From assembly GCA_014804185.1 (NCBI GenBank), contig JAAVAG010000134.1:1-10774 (forward strand): 10,774 nt of DNA. Direction: 5' to 3'. The stretch is from Lachnospiraceae bacterium. GTDB lineage: Bacteria; Bacillota; Clostridia; Lachnospirales; Lachnospiraceae. A program made the position numbers and the translations under genes. Each line of letters opens with the position of its first letter. The first letter of the stretch is position 1. Shown piece after piece: positions 1 through 7,287 of the stretch. The notes under the pieces were generated by a model. The model was not told where the DNA came from. It worked only from the letters and a program-made list of their open reading frames with translations, and made no database searches.

Positions 1-1647
1 AGAGCCTATGTGCTGACTGCGGAAGCGATCCTTTCCGTGGACGCAGACGGGGCAGTGAAGGGAAACCTCCCTGTAGAACTTGCCATAAATCTTCAAGATA
101 AACGCGGGGCATCGGGACGGCTTCTGGAGGGAGAGAACGGCGAGGTCTATTATGTGAAAGACGAACTGGGAATCAGCATTACGGAAACATATCTGCTTAA
201 CGAGGGGGAAACCCTGCGGATGACGCCGATCTCCTTTCTCTCAGCCCGTTCCGGCCTGGATCTATTTGAGGGGACAAACGGTATACTGCGGATGACATCA
301 GAAGGAATGTACCGCTGTGATGTGACGGGAAGTACCATGGAGGAGATCTTAAAGTGGGGAGACAGCAGCCTGATCGCGGAGGATGTGAGTGAAGTGGTGC
401 AGATAACGGAGGACCATTATCTGGTAGAGATCCTATCGGTGCGGGGGATGGGCAGTGAGATACAGTTGCTTACCAGGACATCTGTGGAGGAACTGCCGGA
501 GAGGGAAAACATCGTCATCGCTTCCCTGAATCCCAGTGCCGACCTGCGCCGCTGCGTCGTGGAGTATAATCTTGCCAGCGAGAAATACCATGTTTCCATT
601 GAAACCTACAGCGGGGATCCGGAGGGGAAGTATGTAAGGCTGGATGCCGACCTGGTATCCCGGGACGCCCCTGATATTCTGGATTTTTCCGGCCTTGATG
701 TGAGCAAATACGCGGAGAGGGAGATGCTGGAGGACTTAAGTCCGTATCTGGAAAGGGATGGTGGTATCGACAGGGAAGATTATCTGGGCAACCTGCTGGA
801 GGACTACACCATAAAGAACCGGCTGGTGGGCATTCCGAAAAAGTTTTCTGCGTGGGTATTCTGGTGGGTCCCGCAGGATACCGGCGGGCAGGGCGGCTGG
901 GGTATGGAGGATTTCATGGCGCTTGCGGAGAAATACCCGGACAGGAGGGTTTTCAGCAGGGATCCCAGCCTGTATGGCACGGAGTATCTGCTGCGGGAGT
1001 TCTGCGCCCCCTATTACTTGGAACGGTTTGTGAACCGGGATGAGGGGACATGCCGCTTTGACAGCGAAGAGTTCCGGGGGTTTCTGGAGTGGGCAGGCAC
1101 CCAGGACCGGAAAAATGAACAGGCGCAGGAGGCACTGCTGGGGGAGCATCAGCTTGGTTTTGGTCTCTATGAATATTATAGGGTTCTGTATGGGGATAAC
1201 ACGGTTATGCGCGGATACCCGTCCGTGAACGGGGAGGAGGTTTACATAGCCAGCGCGGAAGACGCGCTGGGAATACTTGCCGATTCGGAGTACAAGGAAG
1301 GGGCGTGGGAGTTTCTGTGCTATTTTCTCAAAGACCATGGCGATGGGAATGACCTGCCCACCCGGAAAGCACTGCTGGAAGAGGTAGTGAAAGAAGCGAG
1401 GAGGCCGGGGGGGACCTATTATTTTAACGGGGTACCGGCTACCGTTCCTGAACTCAGTGAGGCGCATGTGGCTCTTGTGATGCAGGCCATCGAATCCATT
1501 GATTTTACGCCCAGGAGCAGCCCAGAGAACGATATCGTAGATATCGTGTGGGAGGAGATTCAATATCTTTTGGATGGCAGCAAGACCGCAGAGGAGGTCG
1601 CAGTTGCCATCCAGAACAGGGCAGAGCTGGTGCTGCAGGAGATGTGA
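1..1647 (+). CDS. Large lipoprotein, propeller-like plus solute-binding domain (5'-truncated copy 1)
   Basis: The reading frame is open from the first base, so the true start lies outside the window; the internal GTG at 10 is not the start. Alignment with the next gene shows that this copy begins at the equivalent of base 2243, so roughly 190 N-terminal residues, including the lipoprotein signal, are missing. Of the 548 visible residues, the first ~165 contain repeated D/E-x-x-G-x-(V/L)-Y/R blocks (GENGEVYYV, GTNGILRM), like blades of a beta-propeller. From about nt 500 the protein resembles family-1 ABC extracellular solute-binding proteins: EYNLASEKYHVSIETY, a PDILD motif, a DLSPYL motif, GYPSVNG, a GAWEFLCYF segment and a C-terminal DGSKTAEEV...LQEM tail. 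Inferred role: membrane-anchored surface protein binding a sugar or peptide ligand. The ligand is unknown and no permease genes are visible. Its stop lies 19 bp before copy 2, suggesting one operon. Confidence 0.85.
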   Translation, partial: RAYVLTAEAILSVDADGAVKGNLPVELAINLQDKRGASGRLLEGENGEVYYVKDELGISITETYLLNEGETLRMTPISFLSARSGLDLFEGTNGILRMTSEGMYRCDVTGSTMEEILKWGDSSLIAEDVSEVVQITEDHYLVEILSVRGMGSEIQLLTRTSVEELPERENIVIASLNPSADLRRCVVEYNLASEKYHVSIETYSGDPEGKYVRLDADLVSRDAPDILDFSGLDVSKYAEREMLEDLSPYLERDGGIDREDYLGNLLEDYTIKNRLVGIPKKFSAWVFWWVPQDTGGQGGWGMEDFMALAEKYPDRRVFSRDPSLYGTEYLLREFCAPYYLERFVNRDEGTCRFDSEEFRGFLEWAGTQDRKNEQAQEALLGEHQLGFGLYEYYRVLYGDNTVMRGYPSVNGEEVYIASAEDALGILADSEYKEGAWEFLCYFLKDHGDGNDLPTRKALLEEVVKEARRPGGTYYFNGVPATVPELSEAHVALVMQAIESIDFTPRSSPENDIVDIVWEEIQYLLDGSKTAEEVAVAIQNRAELVLQEM

Positions 1648-1666
1648 AAATTTGGGGACAGTTCTT

Positions 1667-3910
1667 ATGAGAAAAACATTCAGATATGGAATCCTGGCTT
1701 TGTCAGCCGCGTTTGTCTGCCTGCTGTCCGGCTGCGGAGCGGAGAAAAAACATCAGATCGGCGTGGACGGCTATGTTTATGTGGGGGAAACGATAGTAAA
1801 AGACTATGGTGAATCCAGTAGGTATACCGTGGCGGGCGATTCTCTGTACTATCTGCAAAAAGCCAATTCGATCGATTCTCTGTACTATCAGCAGGGAGCC
1901 AATTCGGTCAAAAGGATTGCCCTGGAAGAATTTCTTGACAGAGGGGATCTGTCCGGCGCAGAGACTGTGTTTACTATGGGGGGTGCGCTGTTTTCCATGG
2001 AGAATGCGGAGGATTTCCATATGGCCGGCATATGGGACTATGCCGTGGATGAGGAGGGGAGCATATACTGTATTCTGGCTGTGCGGAAAGGCATTTTCTC
2101 GGGGGAGGAGGACGAATGGAATTCCGGTAAAGGGATACTGTGCAAGCAGTATGCCGACGGAGAAATCGCCTACCGGATCCAACTGCCGGAACTCAGGATC
2201 CTTTGGGACAATTCGGACTGGCTGGCGCTGGATGGTCAGGGCAGAGCTTATGTGCTGACTGCGGAGGCGATTCTGGTGGTGGATACGGACGGCACAGTAA
2301 AAGGAAATCTTCCGGTGGAACTTGCCGCAGATCCATATGATAAACGCGGGGCATCGGGACGGCTGCTGGAGGGAGAGAACGGCGCGGTCTATTATGTGAA
2401 AGACGAACTGGGGATCAGCATTACGGAAACATACCTGCTTAACGAGGGGGAAACCCTGCGGATGACGCCGGTCTCCTTTCTCTCAGCCCGTTCCGGCCTG
2501 AATCTGTTTGAGGGGACAGACGGCATACTGCGGATGACTTCCGAGGGACTGTACCGCTGTGATGTGGCGGGAAGTACCATGGAGGAGATCTTAAAGTGGG
2601 GGGACAGCAACCTGATTGCGAATAACATCTATACCGTGGTGCAGATCGCGGACGGCCGCTACATGGTGACCATTCCGACGCTGATCGAAAGGGACGGAAA
2701 AGCGGAAACGGGAATAGAAAGTCGGCTGCTTTCCAGGACGCCGGTGGAGGAACTTCCGGAGAGGGAAAATATCTTCATCGCTTCCCTTTATCCCAGTGAC
2801 GATCTGCGGCGCTGCGCCGTGGAGTTCAATCTTGCCAGCGAGAAATACCATGTTTCCATTGAAACCTACAGCGGGGATCCGGAGGGGAAGTATGTAAGGC
2901 TGGATGCAGACCTGGTATCCCGGGATACCCCGGATCTTCTGGATCTTTCCGGGCTTGATGTGAGCAAATATGCGGATAGGGAGATGCTGTAAGACTTAAG
3001 TCCGTATCTGGATAGGGACGGCGGTATTGACAGGGAAGATTATCTGGGCAATCTGCTGGGCGGTTATACGATAAAAGGACGGCTGGTGTGTATTCCGAAA
3101 AAGTTTTCTGCGTGGGTGTTCTGGTGGATTCCGCAGGATACCGGCGCTCAGGGCGGCTGGGGTATGAAGGATTTCATGGCGCTTGCAGAGAAATACCCGG
3201 ACCGGAGAGTTTTCAGCAGGGATCCCAGCCTGTTTGGCACGGAGTACCTGCTGAGGGAGTTCTGCGCTCCCTATTATCTGGAGCGATTTGTGGACTGGGA
3301 GCAGGGGACATGCAGCTTTGACAGCGAAGAGTTCTGCCGCCTGCTGGACTGGACGGATGCCCAGGATCAGAAAAACGGGCTGGCGCAGGAGGCGCTGCTG
3401 GGGGAGCATCAGATTGGTTTTGCCTTTTATGAATATTATAGGGTTCTGTATGGGGATGACACGGTTATGCGCGGATATCCGTCCGTGGACGGGGAGGAGG
3501 TTTACATAGCCAGCGCGGAGGACGCGGTGGGGATACTTGCCAGTTCGGGGCATAAGGACGGGGCGTGGGAGTTCCTGCGCTACTTCCTTCTGGATCCTGG
3601 CGATGGGAATAATCTGCCCGCCCGGAAAGTGCTGCTGGAGGAGGTAATACGAAAAGATATGGAAGAAGGAGGGGGAACCTTTTACATTAACAGAGTCCCT
3701 GTTGAAATTCCCGGATTGAAGAAAGAGCATGCGGCTCTTGTGATGCAGGTCATCGAATCCATTGATTTTACGCCCAGGAGCAGCGCGGAGAACAGCATTG
3801 TGGATATTGTGTGGGAGGAGATTCAATATCTTTTGGATGGCAGCAAGACCGCAGAGGAGGTCTCAGCCGCCATCCAGAATAGGGCAGAACTGATGCTGCA
3901 GGAGAGGTGA
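1667..3910 (+). pseudogene. Large lipoprotein paralog, interrupted by one in-frame stop (copy 2)
   Basis: The start ATG at 1667 follows GGGGA at 1654-1658 and opens a lipoprotein signal peptide: basic MRKTFR, a hydrophobic stretch, then lipobox L20-S21-G22-C23, so Cys23 should be lipidated. Residues ~30-370 carry propeller-like repeats (VDEEGSIYCIL, LDGQGRAYVLT, GENGAVYYV, GTDGILRM). After ~375 comes a family-1-type solute-binding domain. Codon 442 (2990-2992) is TAA where copy 1 has GAG. The frame then stays open to TGA at 3908-3910, and the remainder matches copy 1 throughout, including the same C-terminal DGSKTAEEV and LQER/LQEM ends. Restored, it would be 747 residues. The stop falls inside the solute-binding domain, so the unsuppressed 441-residue product would lack most of it. 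No ribosome binding site precedes any candidate start downstream (for example GTG at 3086), so separate translation of the second part looks unlikely. A recent nonsense mutation is most likely; a sequencing error or stop-codon readthrough is possible. Confidence 0.82.
1838..1909 (+). repeat. In-frame tandem duplication of 12 codons
   Basis: Two adjacent 36-bp units (1838-1873 and 1874-1909) match at 31 of 36 positions by eye. They encode DSLYYLQKANSI followed by DSLYYQQGANSV. The unit is a whole number of codons, so the frame is kept. It lies in the N-terminal propeller-like part of copy 2. Copy 1 is cut off before this point, so whether it shares the duplication cannot be seen. Confidence 0.8.
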
Positions 3911-3946
3911 AAAAGTGTGGCGGCTGTTTTTTTCCGGCTGTCTCCG

Positions 3947-5284
3947 CTATGGAGTCAGCCGGTTGGGACCGCGGAAGAGGAACATGGCGTCTTTGATGGT
4001 CAGTCCGAGCAGCAGCATGGTGAGACGGTCTACGCCGATCCCGAAGCCGCCGTGAGGGGGACAGCCGTACTGAAAGAAATCCAGATAAAATTTCACATCT
4101 TCCGACAGGCCCTTTTCCTCCGCCTGTCTCTTTAAGATATCATAGCGGTGTTCACGCTGTGCGCCAGTGGTAATCTCCACACCACGCCAAATCAGATCAT
4201 ATCCCTGGGGCACGCCGTTTTCATCCCGCATATGGTAGAACGCTCTTTTTTCGGCGTCATAATCTGTCACAAACAGAAACTCATGGTTATAATGCTTCTT
4301 GACCCAATCGAAACTCAGGCGTTCCGCCTCAGTGGTCAGGTCGCCTTTCTCGGAGTCCTCCACCGTATAGCCGAACTCCCGCTCCAGATCCTCGTACAGA
4401 TCTTTTAAGGAAACTACGGGAAAAGGAGTTTCCGGGACGATGACCTCAGTTCCGAAAAGCTGACTGATCTGGTCACCATGCTTTTCGCGGACGGCCTCCA
4501 GCGCGGCTTTCAGGAGACTTTCCTCCATCTGCATGACATCCCGGAATGAGTCGATATAACTGAATTCCAGATCGAATCCGGTGAACTCGGTAGTATGCTT
4601 GTTGGTAAAGGATTTCTCCGCGCGGAAAACCGGGCCCGTTTCAAAGATGCGTTCAAAACCGGCCGCCATTGCCATCTGCTTATAAAACTGCGGACTCTGG
4701 GCGAGATAGGCTTTGGTGTCGAAGTATTTTACCTCAAAGACGTCGGCTCCGCTCTCGCTGGCCGCGCCGATCAGCTTCGGCGTGTGAATCTCGATGAAGT
4801 CTTTTTCCAGAAGATAGCGCCGCATTGTATTGACCAAAGTAGTCTGCACCTGGAACATCAGCTGGTTTTCCTCCGTCCGCAGATCGATCCAGCGGTAATC
4901 GATGCGCTGGTCGATGCCGGATCTCTCCACGGCCTTTTTCTTTTTGGTTGCCGGAATATCCTTTCTGGCAATAGGCAGCGCTTCCGCGATGCTTTCGATC
5001 CGGATCTCCTCCGGCAGAATCTCAATGCCTCCCATTTTGACATAATCGTTCGCCGCCACGCTGCCGACGACGGTAAGGACGGAATCATTGGTAACGCTGT
5101 CAATGCATTCCGCAATCTCCGGCATCTGTTCTTTCTCCAGCGTGATCTGCACTTTTCCAGTAATATCTTTTAAAACGATAAAGGCCATCGCCTTACTGTT
5201 GCGGATGTTCTCCACAAAGCCCTGGACTTTCACGGTATTTCCGATTTCATTTTTAATGTCTCTTATGTATATTCTGTCGCTCAT
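3947..5284 (-). CDS. aspS2: Archaeal-type aspartate--tRNA(Asp/Asn) ligase
   Basis: This cytoplasmic class IIb aminoacyl-tRNA synthetase attaches aspartate to tRNA. At 445 residues it matches the short archaeal/eukaryal form and lacks the large GAD insertion of the ~590-residue bacterial AspRS. Residues ~1-100 form the OB-fold anticodon-binding domain (VKVQGFVENIRNSKAMAF). Motif 1 is around 163-170 (FIEIHTPK), the flipping loop ESGADVF at 177-183, the aspartate-binding QSPQFYKQM at 196-204, motif 2 at ~214-240 (FETGPVFRAEKS...FDLE), RGVEITTGAQREHR at 367-380, and motif 3 at 412-427 (GGFGIGVDRLTMLLLG, Arg420). Such enzymes in Clostridia are usually annotated as tRNA(Asn)-charging, feeding Asp-tRNA(Asn) to GatCAB. 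By recalled alignment, the position held by Trp26 in the discriminating Thermococcus enzyme is Glu25 here, which would fit relaxed specificity, but this is tentative. Reverse-strand GGGAGG lies 8-9 nt before the ATG. The C-terminal NRLTP end is typical. Confidence 0.93.
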   Translation of the reverse strand: MSDRIYIRDIKNEIGNTVKVQGFVENIRNSKAMAFIVLKDITGKVQITLEKEQMPEIAECIDSVTNDSVLTVVGSVAANDYVKMGGIEILPEEIRIESIAEALPIARKDIPATKKKKAVERSGIDQRIDYRWIDLRTEENQLMFQVQTTLVNTMRRYLLEKDFIEIHTPKLIGAASESGADVFEVKYFDTKAYLAQSPQFYKQMAMAAGFERIFETGPVFRAEKSFTNKHTTEFTGFDLEFSYIDSFRDVMQMEESLLKAALEAVREKHGDQISQLFGTEVIVPETPFPVVSLKDLYEDLEREFGYTVEDSEKGDLTTEAERLSFDWVKKHYNHEFLFVTDYDAEKRAFYHMRDENGVPQGYDLIWRGVEITTGAQREHRYDILKRQAEEKGLSEDVKFYLDFFQYGCPPHGGFGIGVDRLTMLLLGLTIKDAMFLFRGPNRLTP

Positions 5285-5311
5285 AGTCTGTCCTCCCTTA
5301 AAAATTATACT

Positions 5312-5340
5312 ATTTTAGCATGTTTTGGGGCGAAAAGCAA
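5312..5340 (-). promoter_or_regulatory. Promoter of aspS2
   Basis: Read on the minus strand there is TTGCTT (5335-5340), a 17-bp spacer and TAAAAT (5312-5317) preceded by TGC, giving an extended -10 element. The predicted transcription start near 5305 leaves a leader of about 20 nt before the aspS2 start, with room only for the ribosome binding site. A T-box leader is therefore not present. Confidence 0.6.
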
Positions 5341-5345
5341 TCGGG

Positions 5346-5408
5346 AAATCAATTACATCATTTAGAGAAAAATCAATTGCATCATTTAGAGAGAAATGAT
5401 GTAATTGA
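5346..5408. repeat. Three-copy operator-like repeat between divergent promoters
   Basis: Two 23-bp direct repeats (5346-5368 and 5370-5392, period 24) differ at one base; each contains TCAATT(A/G)CATCATTT. A third, inverted copy, AAATGATGTAATTGA, lies at 5394-5408. It is the exact complement of the first copy and forms a 15-position stem with the second (5373-5387), with one mismatch that would be a G-U pair in RNA, around the loop AGAGAG. There is no T-run, so this is not a terminator. The array begins 5 bp beyond the aspS2 -35 box and ends 2 bp before the -35 box of the rightward gene. That is where a DNA-binding regulator of both promoters would sit. The regulator is unknown. Confidence 0.75.
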
Positions 5409-5410
5409 AC

Positions 5411-5440
5411 TTGACAATGATTATTACCCCAAAATATATT
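5411..5440 (+). promoter_or_regulatory. Promoter of the EF-Tu domain III-like gene
   Basis: A consensus TTGACA (5411-5416) and TATATT (5435-5440) are separated by 18 bp. The gene's AGAGGGAGG ribosome binding site (5464-5472) and ATG (5476) follow at normal distances. The -35 box abuts the inverted copy of the repeat array, so a protein bound there could block or recruit polymerase. Confidence 0.65.
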
Positions 5441-5475
5441 ATAGTTAAAATGAAATCAATGCCAGAGGGAGGAAT

Positions 5476-5754
5476 ATGTATTTATTGACAGAAGTTATTT
5501 TCTTTTCCGGACAACGCAGGCATTTGCCTGCAAGCGGATATCGCCCGGATGCCATATTTAATGAAAGCCAGGATTATTGGGGGATTACTTTCATTGATCT
5601 GCCGATTGAGAAATTTGATGTATTCACTCCGGCAATCATAAAATTTACATTTCAGGAGTGCCATTATCAGGAAGTTTCGCTGGGACAGTCGTTTGCAATT
5701 ATGGAAGGAGCTCGTCAGGTTGGCAAAGGAAAGATCATATCAATAGAAGAATAG
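5476..5754 (+). CDS. Stand-alone EF-Tu domain III-like small protein
   Basis: This 92-residue protein has a strong ribosome binding site (AGAGGGAGG, 3 nt before ATG) and its own promoter. It resembles the C-terminal beta-barrel (domain III) of elongation factor Tu along its length. TEVIFFS...RRHLPASGYRPDAIF matches the EF-Tu pattern EVYxLSK...GRHTPFFxGYRPQFYF, and SLGQSFAIMEGARQVGKGKIISI matches GLRFAIREGGRTVGAGVV. In EF-Tu this domain contacts tRNA and EF-Ts. The GTPase domain and domain II are absent, so it cannot be an elongation factor by itself. No signal peptide or membrane segment is seen, so it is probably cytoplasmic. Its function is unknown. Sequestration of an EF-Tu partner, or a link with the divergent tRNA synthetase, is conjecture. 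The gene is visibly more A+T-rich than its neighbours, which may indicate acquisition. Confidence 0.75.
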   Translation: MYLLTEVIFFSGQRRHLPASGYRPDAIFNESQDYWGITFIDLPIEKFDVFTPAIIKFTFQECHYQEVSLGQSFAIMEGARQVGKGKIISIEE

Positions 5755-5764
5755 AGCAACCCTG

Positions 5765-5860
5765 TTTGACATGCAGTACCTGCCGGATGGCAGCAAGACC
5801 GCGGAGAAAGTCGAAGCAGCCATCCGGAACAGGACAGAATTGATTCTGCAGGAGAGGTAA
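5765..5860 (+). pseudogene. C-terminal relic of a third lipoprotein paralog
   Basis: In one frame this stretch reads FDMQYLPDGSKTAEKV, then EAAIRNRTELILQER and a stop. It closely matches the ends of copies 1 and 2 (EIQYLLDGSKTAEEV, then QNRAELMLQER), and the DNA around ATGGCAGCAAGACCGC is nearly identical as well. Homology starts abruptly about 10 bp after the EF-Tu-like gene stops and ends at TAA 5858-5860, just 9 bp before the end of the convergent desulfidase-like gene. It has no start region and no signal peptide, so it is a fragment left by deletion, recombination or insertion of the intervening genes. Confidence 0.85.
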
Positions 5861-5869
5861 AAATACCGC

Positions 5870-7150
5870 TCAGCAGGGCGTGCCGGAAATCATGATGTCG
5901 ATGATTTCCCGGTCCGTCTCCGCCATGCCCTGGCGGGCCAGTCTGCCCACGTTGCGGATCGTATTTTCCACACCCTTGACCAGAATGCCGTCTCCGCCGT
6001 AGAACTGAGTTCCCTGCCGCTGCATCTGCATCCCCAGGAGCCCGGCTTCCACGGCGGAGGCGATTTTTGCCGCACAGCTTGCCTTTGCGCCGTCACAGAT
6101 CATGCCGGAGTTGATGGCTACCGCGTTGACGATGGTGTGGGAAACCTCGTAAGCCTTGCCGCCGTACAGATAAGCAACTCCGGCGCCTGCCCCGCATCCG
6201 GCGCTGGTGGCCCCGCAGTAGGCGGAAAGACAGCCGATGCCGGTTTTCAGGTGGATGGTGACCAGATTGGAGACCACCAGGGCGCGGTACATCTGCTCCT
6301 TAGAAACCTGTAATTCCTCTGCGTAGGCGATGACGGGCAGTGAGGCGGTCATGCCCTGATTGCCGCTGCCGGAATTGATGATCACGGGCAGCTCACAGCC
6401 GCTCATGCGGGCGTCTGAACCTGCGGCTGCCATGGCCTTTGCGCGGTTATGTATATCGTTTCCGTAGGCGTGAAGAAGTACGCTGCCGATATTTGCGCCC
6501 CAGTTTCCTTCAAGCCCCTCTTTTGCGATGGCGGTATTGAAAGAAATCTGGCGGTCCAGTGTTTCTTTTACATCCTGGATGTCCACGCAATCCGCAAAGG
6601 CGATGATATTTTCCACAGTGAGAAGTTCGCGGTCTGTCTGAGAGGGTCTGTTTTCCTCCGCGTAATTTTGCTCAAAAAGGATTTCTTCGTCCTTTTGGAT
6701 CAGGAGCACATTAGTGTGGGTGCCGGCGATCCGGACTAAGGCGCTGTGGGCGGCCGCGGCGACCCGGATCTGGATATCAAAGACGAAGCCGCTTTGCGAC
6801 GGGGTGACACGGATGGGAGTATCTGCCAGATACCGCGCCATCTCCGCGATCTGTATTTCGCTCACATCCGCCAGAACTTCAAGCTTTCTGTCGCTCTCAC
6901 CGGCTACGATGCCCGCCGCCGCTGCGGCGTTTATGCCCCGCAGTCCGCCGGTGTGGGGCACTACGACGCTCTTTACATTTTTAATGATATTGGCGCTGAC
7001 ACAGACGTCCGCCGTCTCCGGAAGAGCACCCAGTGTCTTCCGGGCCAGAGCGGCGGCATAGGCGATGGCGATAGGTTCCGTACATCCCATTGCGGGGACG
7101 AGTTCTTCTTTTAAAATGCTGACATAAGCGCGGTATAAATCCTGATTCAT
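5870..7150 (-). CDS. cyuA: L-cysteine desulfidase-like enzyme (UPF0597, SDH-alpha family)
   Basis: This 426-residue protein belongs to the family of E. coli YhaM/CyuA and the archaeal L-cysteine desulfidase, related to the alpha part of iron-sulfur L-serine dehydratases. Members use a [4Fe-4S] cluster to eliminate sulfide from L-cysteine, giving pyruvate and ammonia. Family signatures are visible: GCTEPIAIAYA at 22-32 (Cys23), a glycine/alanine-rich VPHTGGLRGINAAAAAG at 64-80, SGCELPVIINSGSGNQG at 250-266 (Cys252), TGIGCLSAYCGATSAGCGAGAG at 303-324, and MICDGAKASCAAK at 350-362 (Cys352, Cys359). These conserved cysteines are the likely cluster ligands and catalytic residues. The protein is soluble and cytoplasmic, with no transporter or regulator gene adjacent. 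Reverse-strand AAGGAG lies 8 nt before the ATG. The gene converges on the lipoprotein relic, and no clear terminator separates them. Serine deamination is an alternative activity. The family is clear; the exact substrate is inferred. Confidence 0.88.
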   Translation of the reverse strand: MNQDLYRAYVSILKEELVPAMGCTEPIAIAYAAALARKTLGALPETADVCVSANIIKNVKSVVVPHTGGLRGINAAAAAGIVAGESDRKLEVLADVSEIQIAEMARYLADTPIRVTPSQSGFVFDIQIRVAAAAHSALVRIAGTHTNVLLIQKDEEILFEQNYAEENRPSQTDRELLTVENIIAFADCVDIQDVKETLDRQISFNTAIAKEGLEGNWGANIGSVLLHAYGNDIHNRAKAMAAAGSDARMSGCELPVIINSGSGNQGMTASLPVIAYAEELQVSKEQMYRALVVSNLVTIHLKTGIGCLSAYCGATSAGCGAGAGVAYLYGGKAYEVSHTIVNAVAINSGMICDGAKASCAAKIASAVEAGLLGMQMQRQGTQFYGGDGILVKGVENTIRNVGRLARQGMAETDREIIDIMISGTPC

Positions 7151-7198
7151 TGCGGATGCTCCTTATCTGTGGTATGGTGTGTGACCGTTATGATATTT

Positions 7199-7226
7199 AT
7201 TATAGAAGATAGGCGGAATATTGCAA
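7199..7226 (-). promoter_or_regulatory. Promoter of the cysteine desulfidase-like gene
   Basis: On the minus strand TTGCAA (7221-7226) and a consensus TATAAT (7199-7204) are separated by 16 bp. This places transcription start near 7192 and gives a leader of about 40 nt before the ATG at 7150. No leader hairpin is apparent. Confidence 0.55.
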
Positions 7227-7287
7227 GCGATGGAGTAAAAAAGGAGAGAATTTATCAGATGAATGGTACGGAATATTGTACGAAATA

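Noticed and set aside
736..1563. Long minus-strand open frame opposite copy 1 (and a similar one at 2996-3826 opposite copy 2)
   Set aside because: Both lie antisense to well-supported, paralogous plus-strand coding sequence, have no ribosome binding site, and are similar to each other only because the genes on the other strand are.
3086..3910. Separate gene starting at GTG 3086 for the second part of copy 2
   Set aside because: No ribosome binding site precedes it, and the same frame upstream to 2993 also encodes sequence matching copy 1, so it is the continuation of the interrupted gene.
3925..3933. T-run after copy 2 as a rho-independent terminator
   Set aside because: CTGTTTTTTTCC is not preceded by any stable inverted repeat; the nearby CGGCTG copies are direct, not inverted.
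5346..5408. CRISPR-like array
   Set aside because: Only three elements, one inverted, without unique ~30-bp spacers and without cas genes.
5285..5410. T-box riboswitch in the aspS2 leader
   Set aside because: The promoter lies so close to the gene that the leader is about 20 nt, with no T-box sequence and no leader hairpin.
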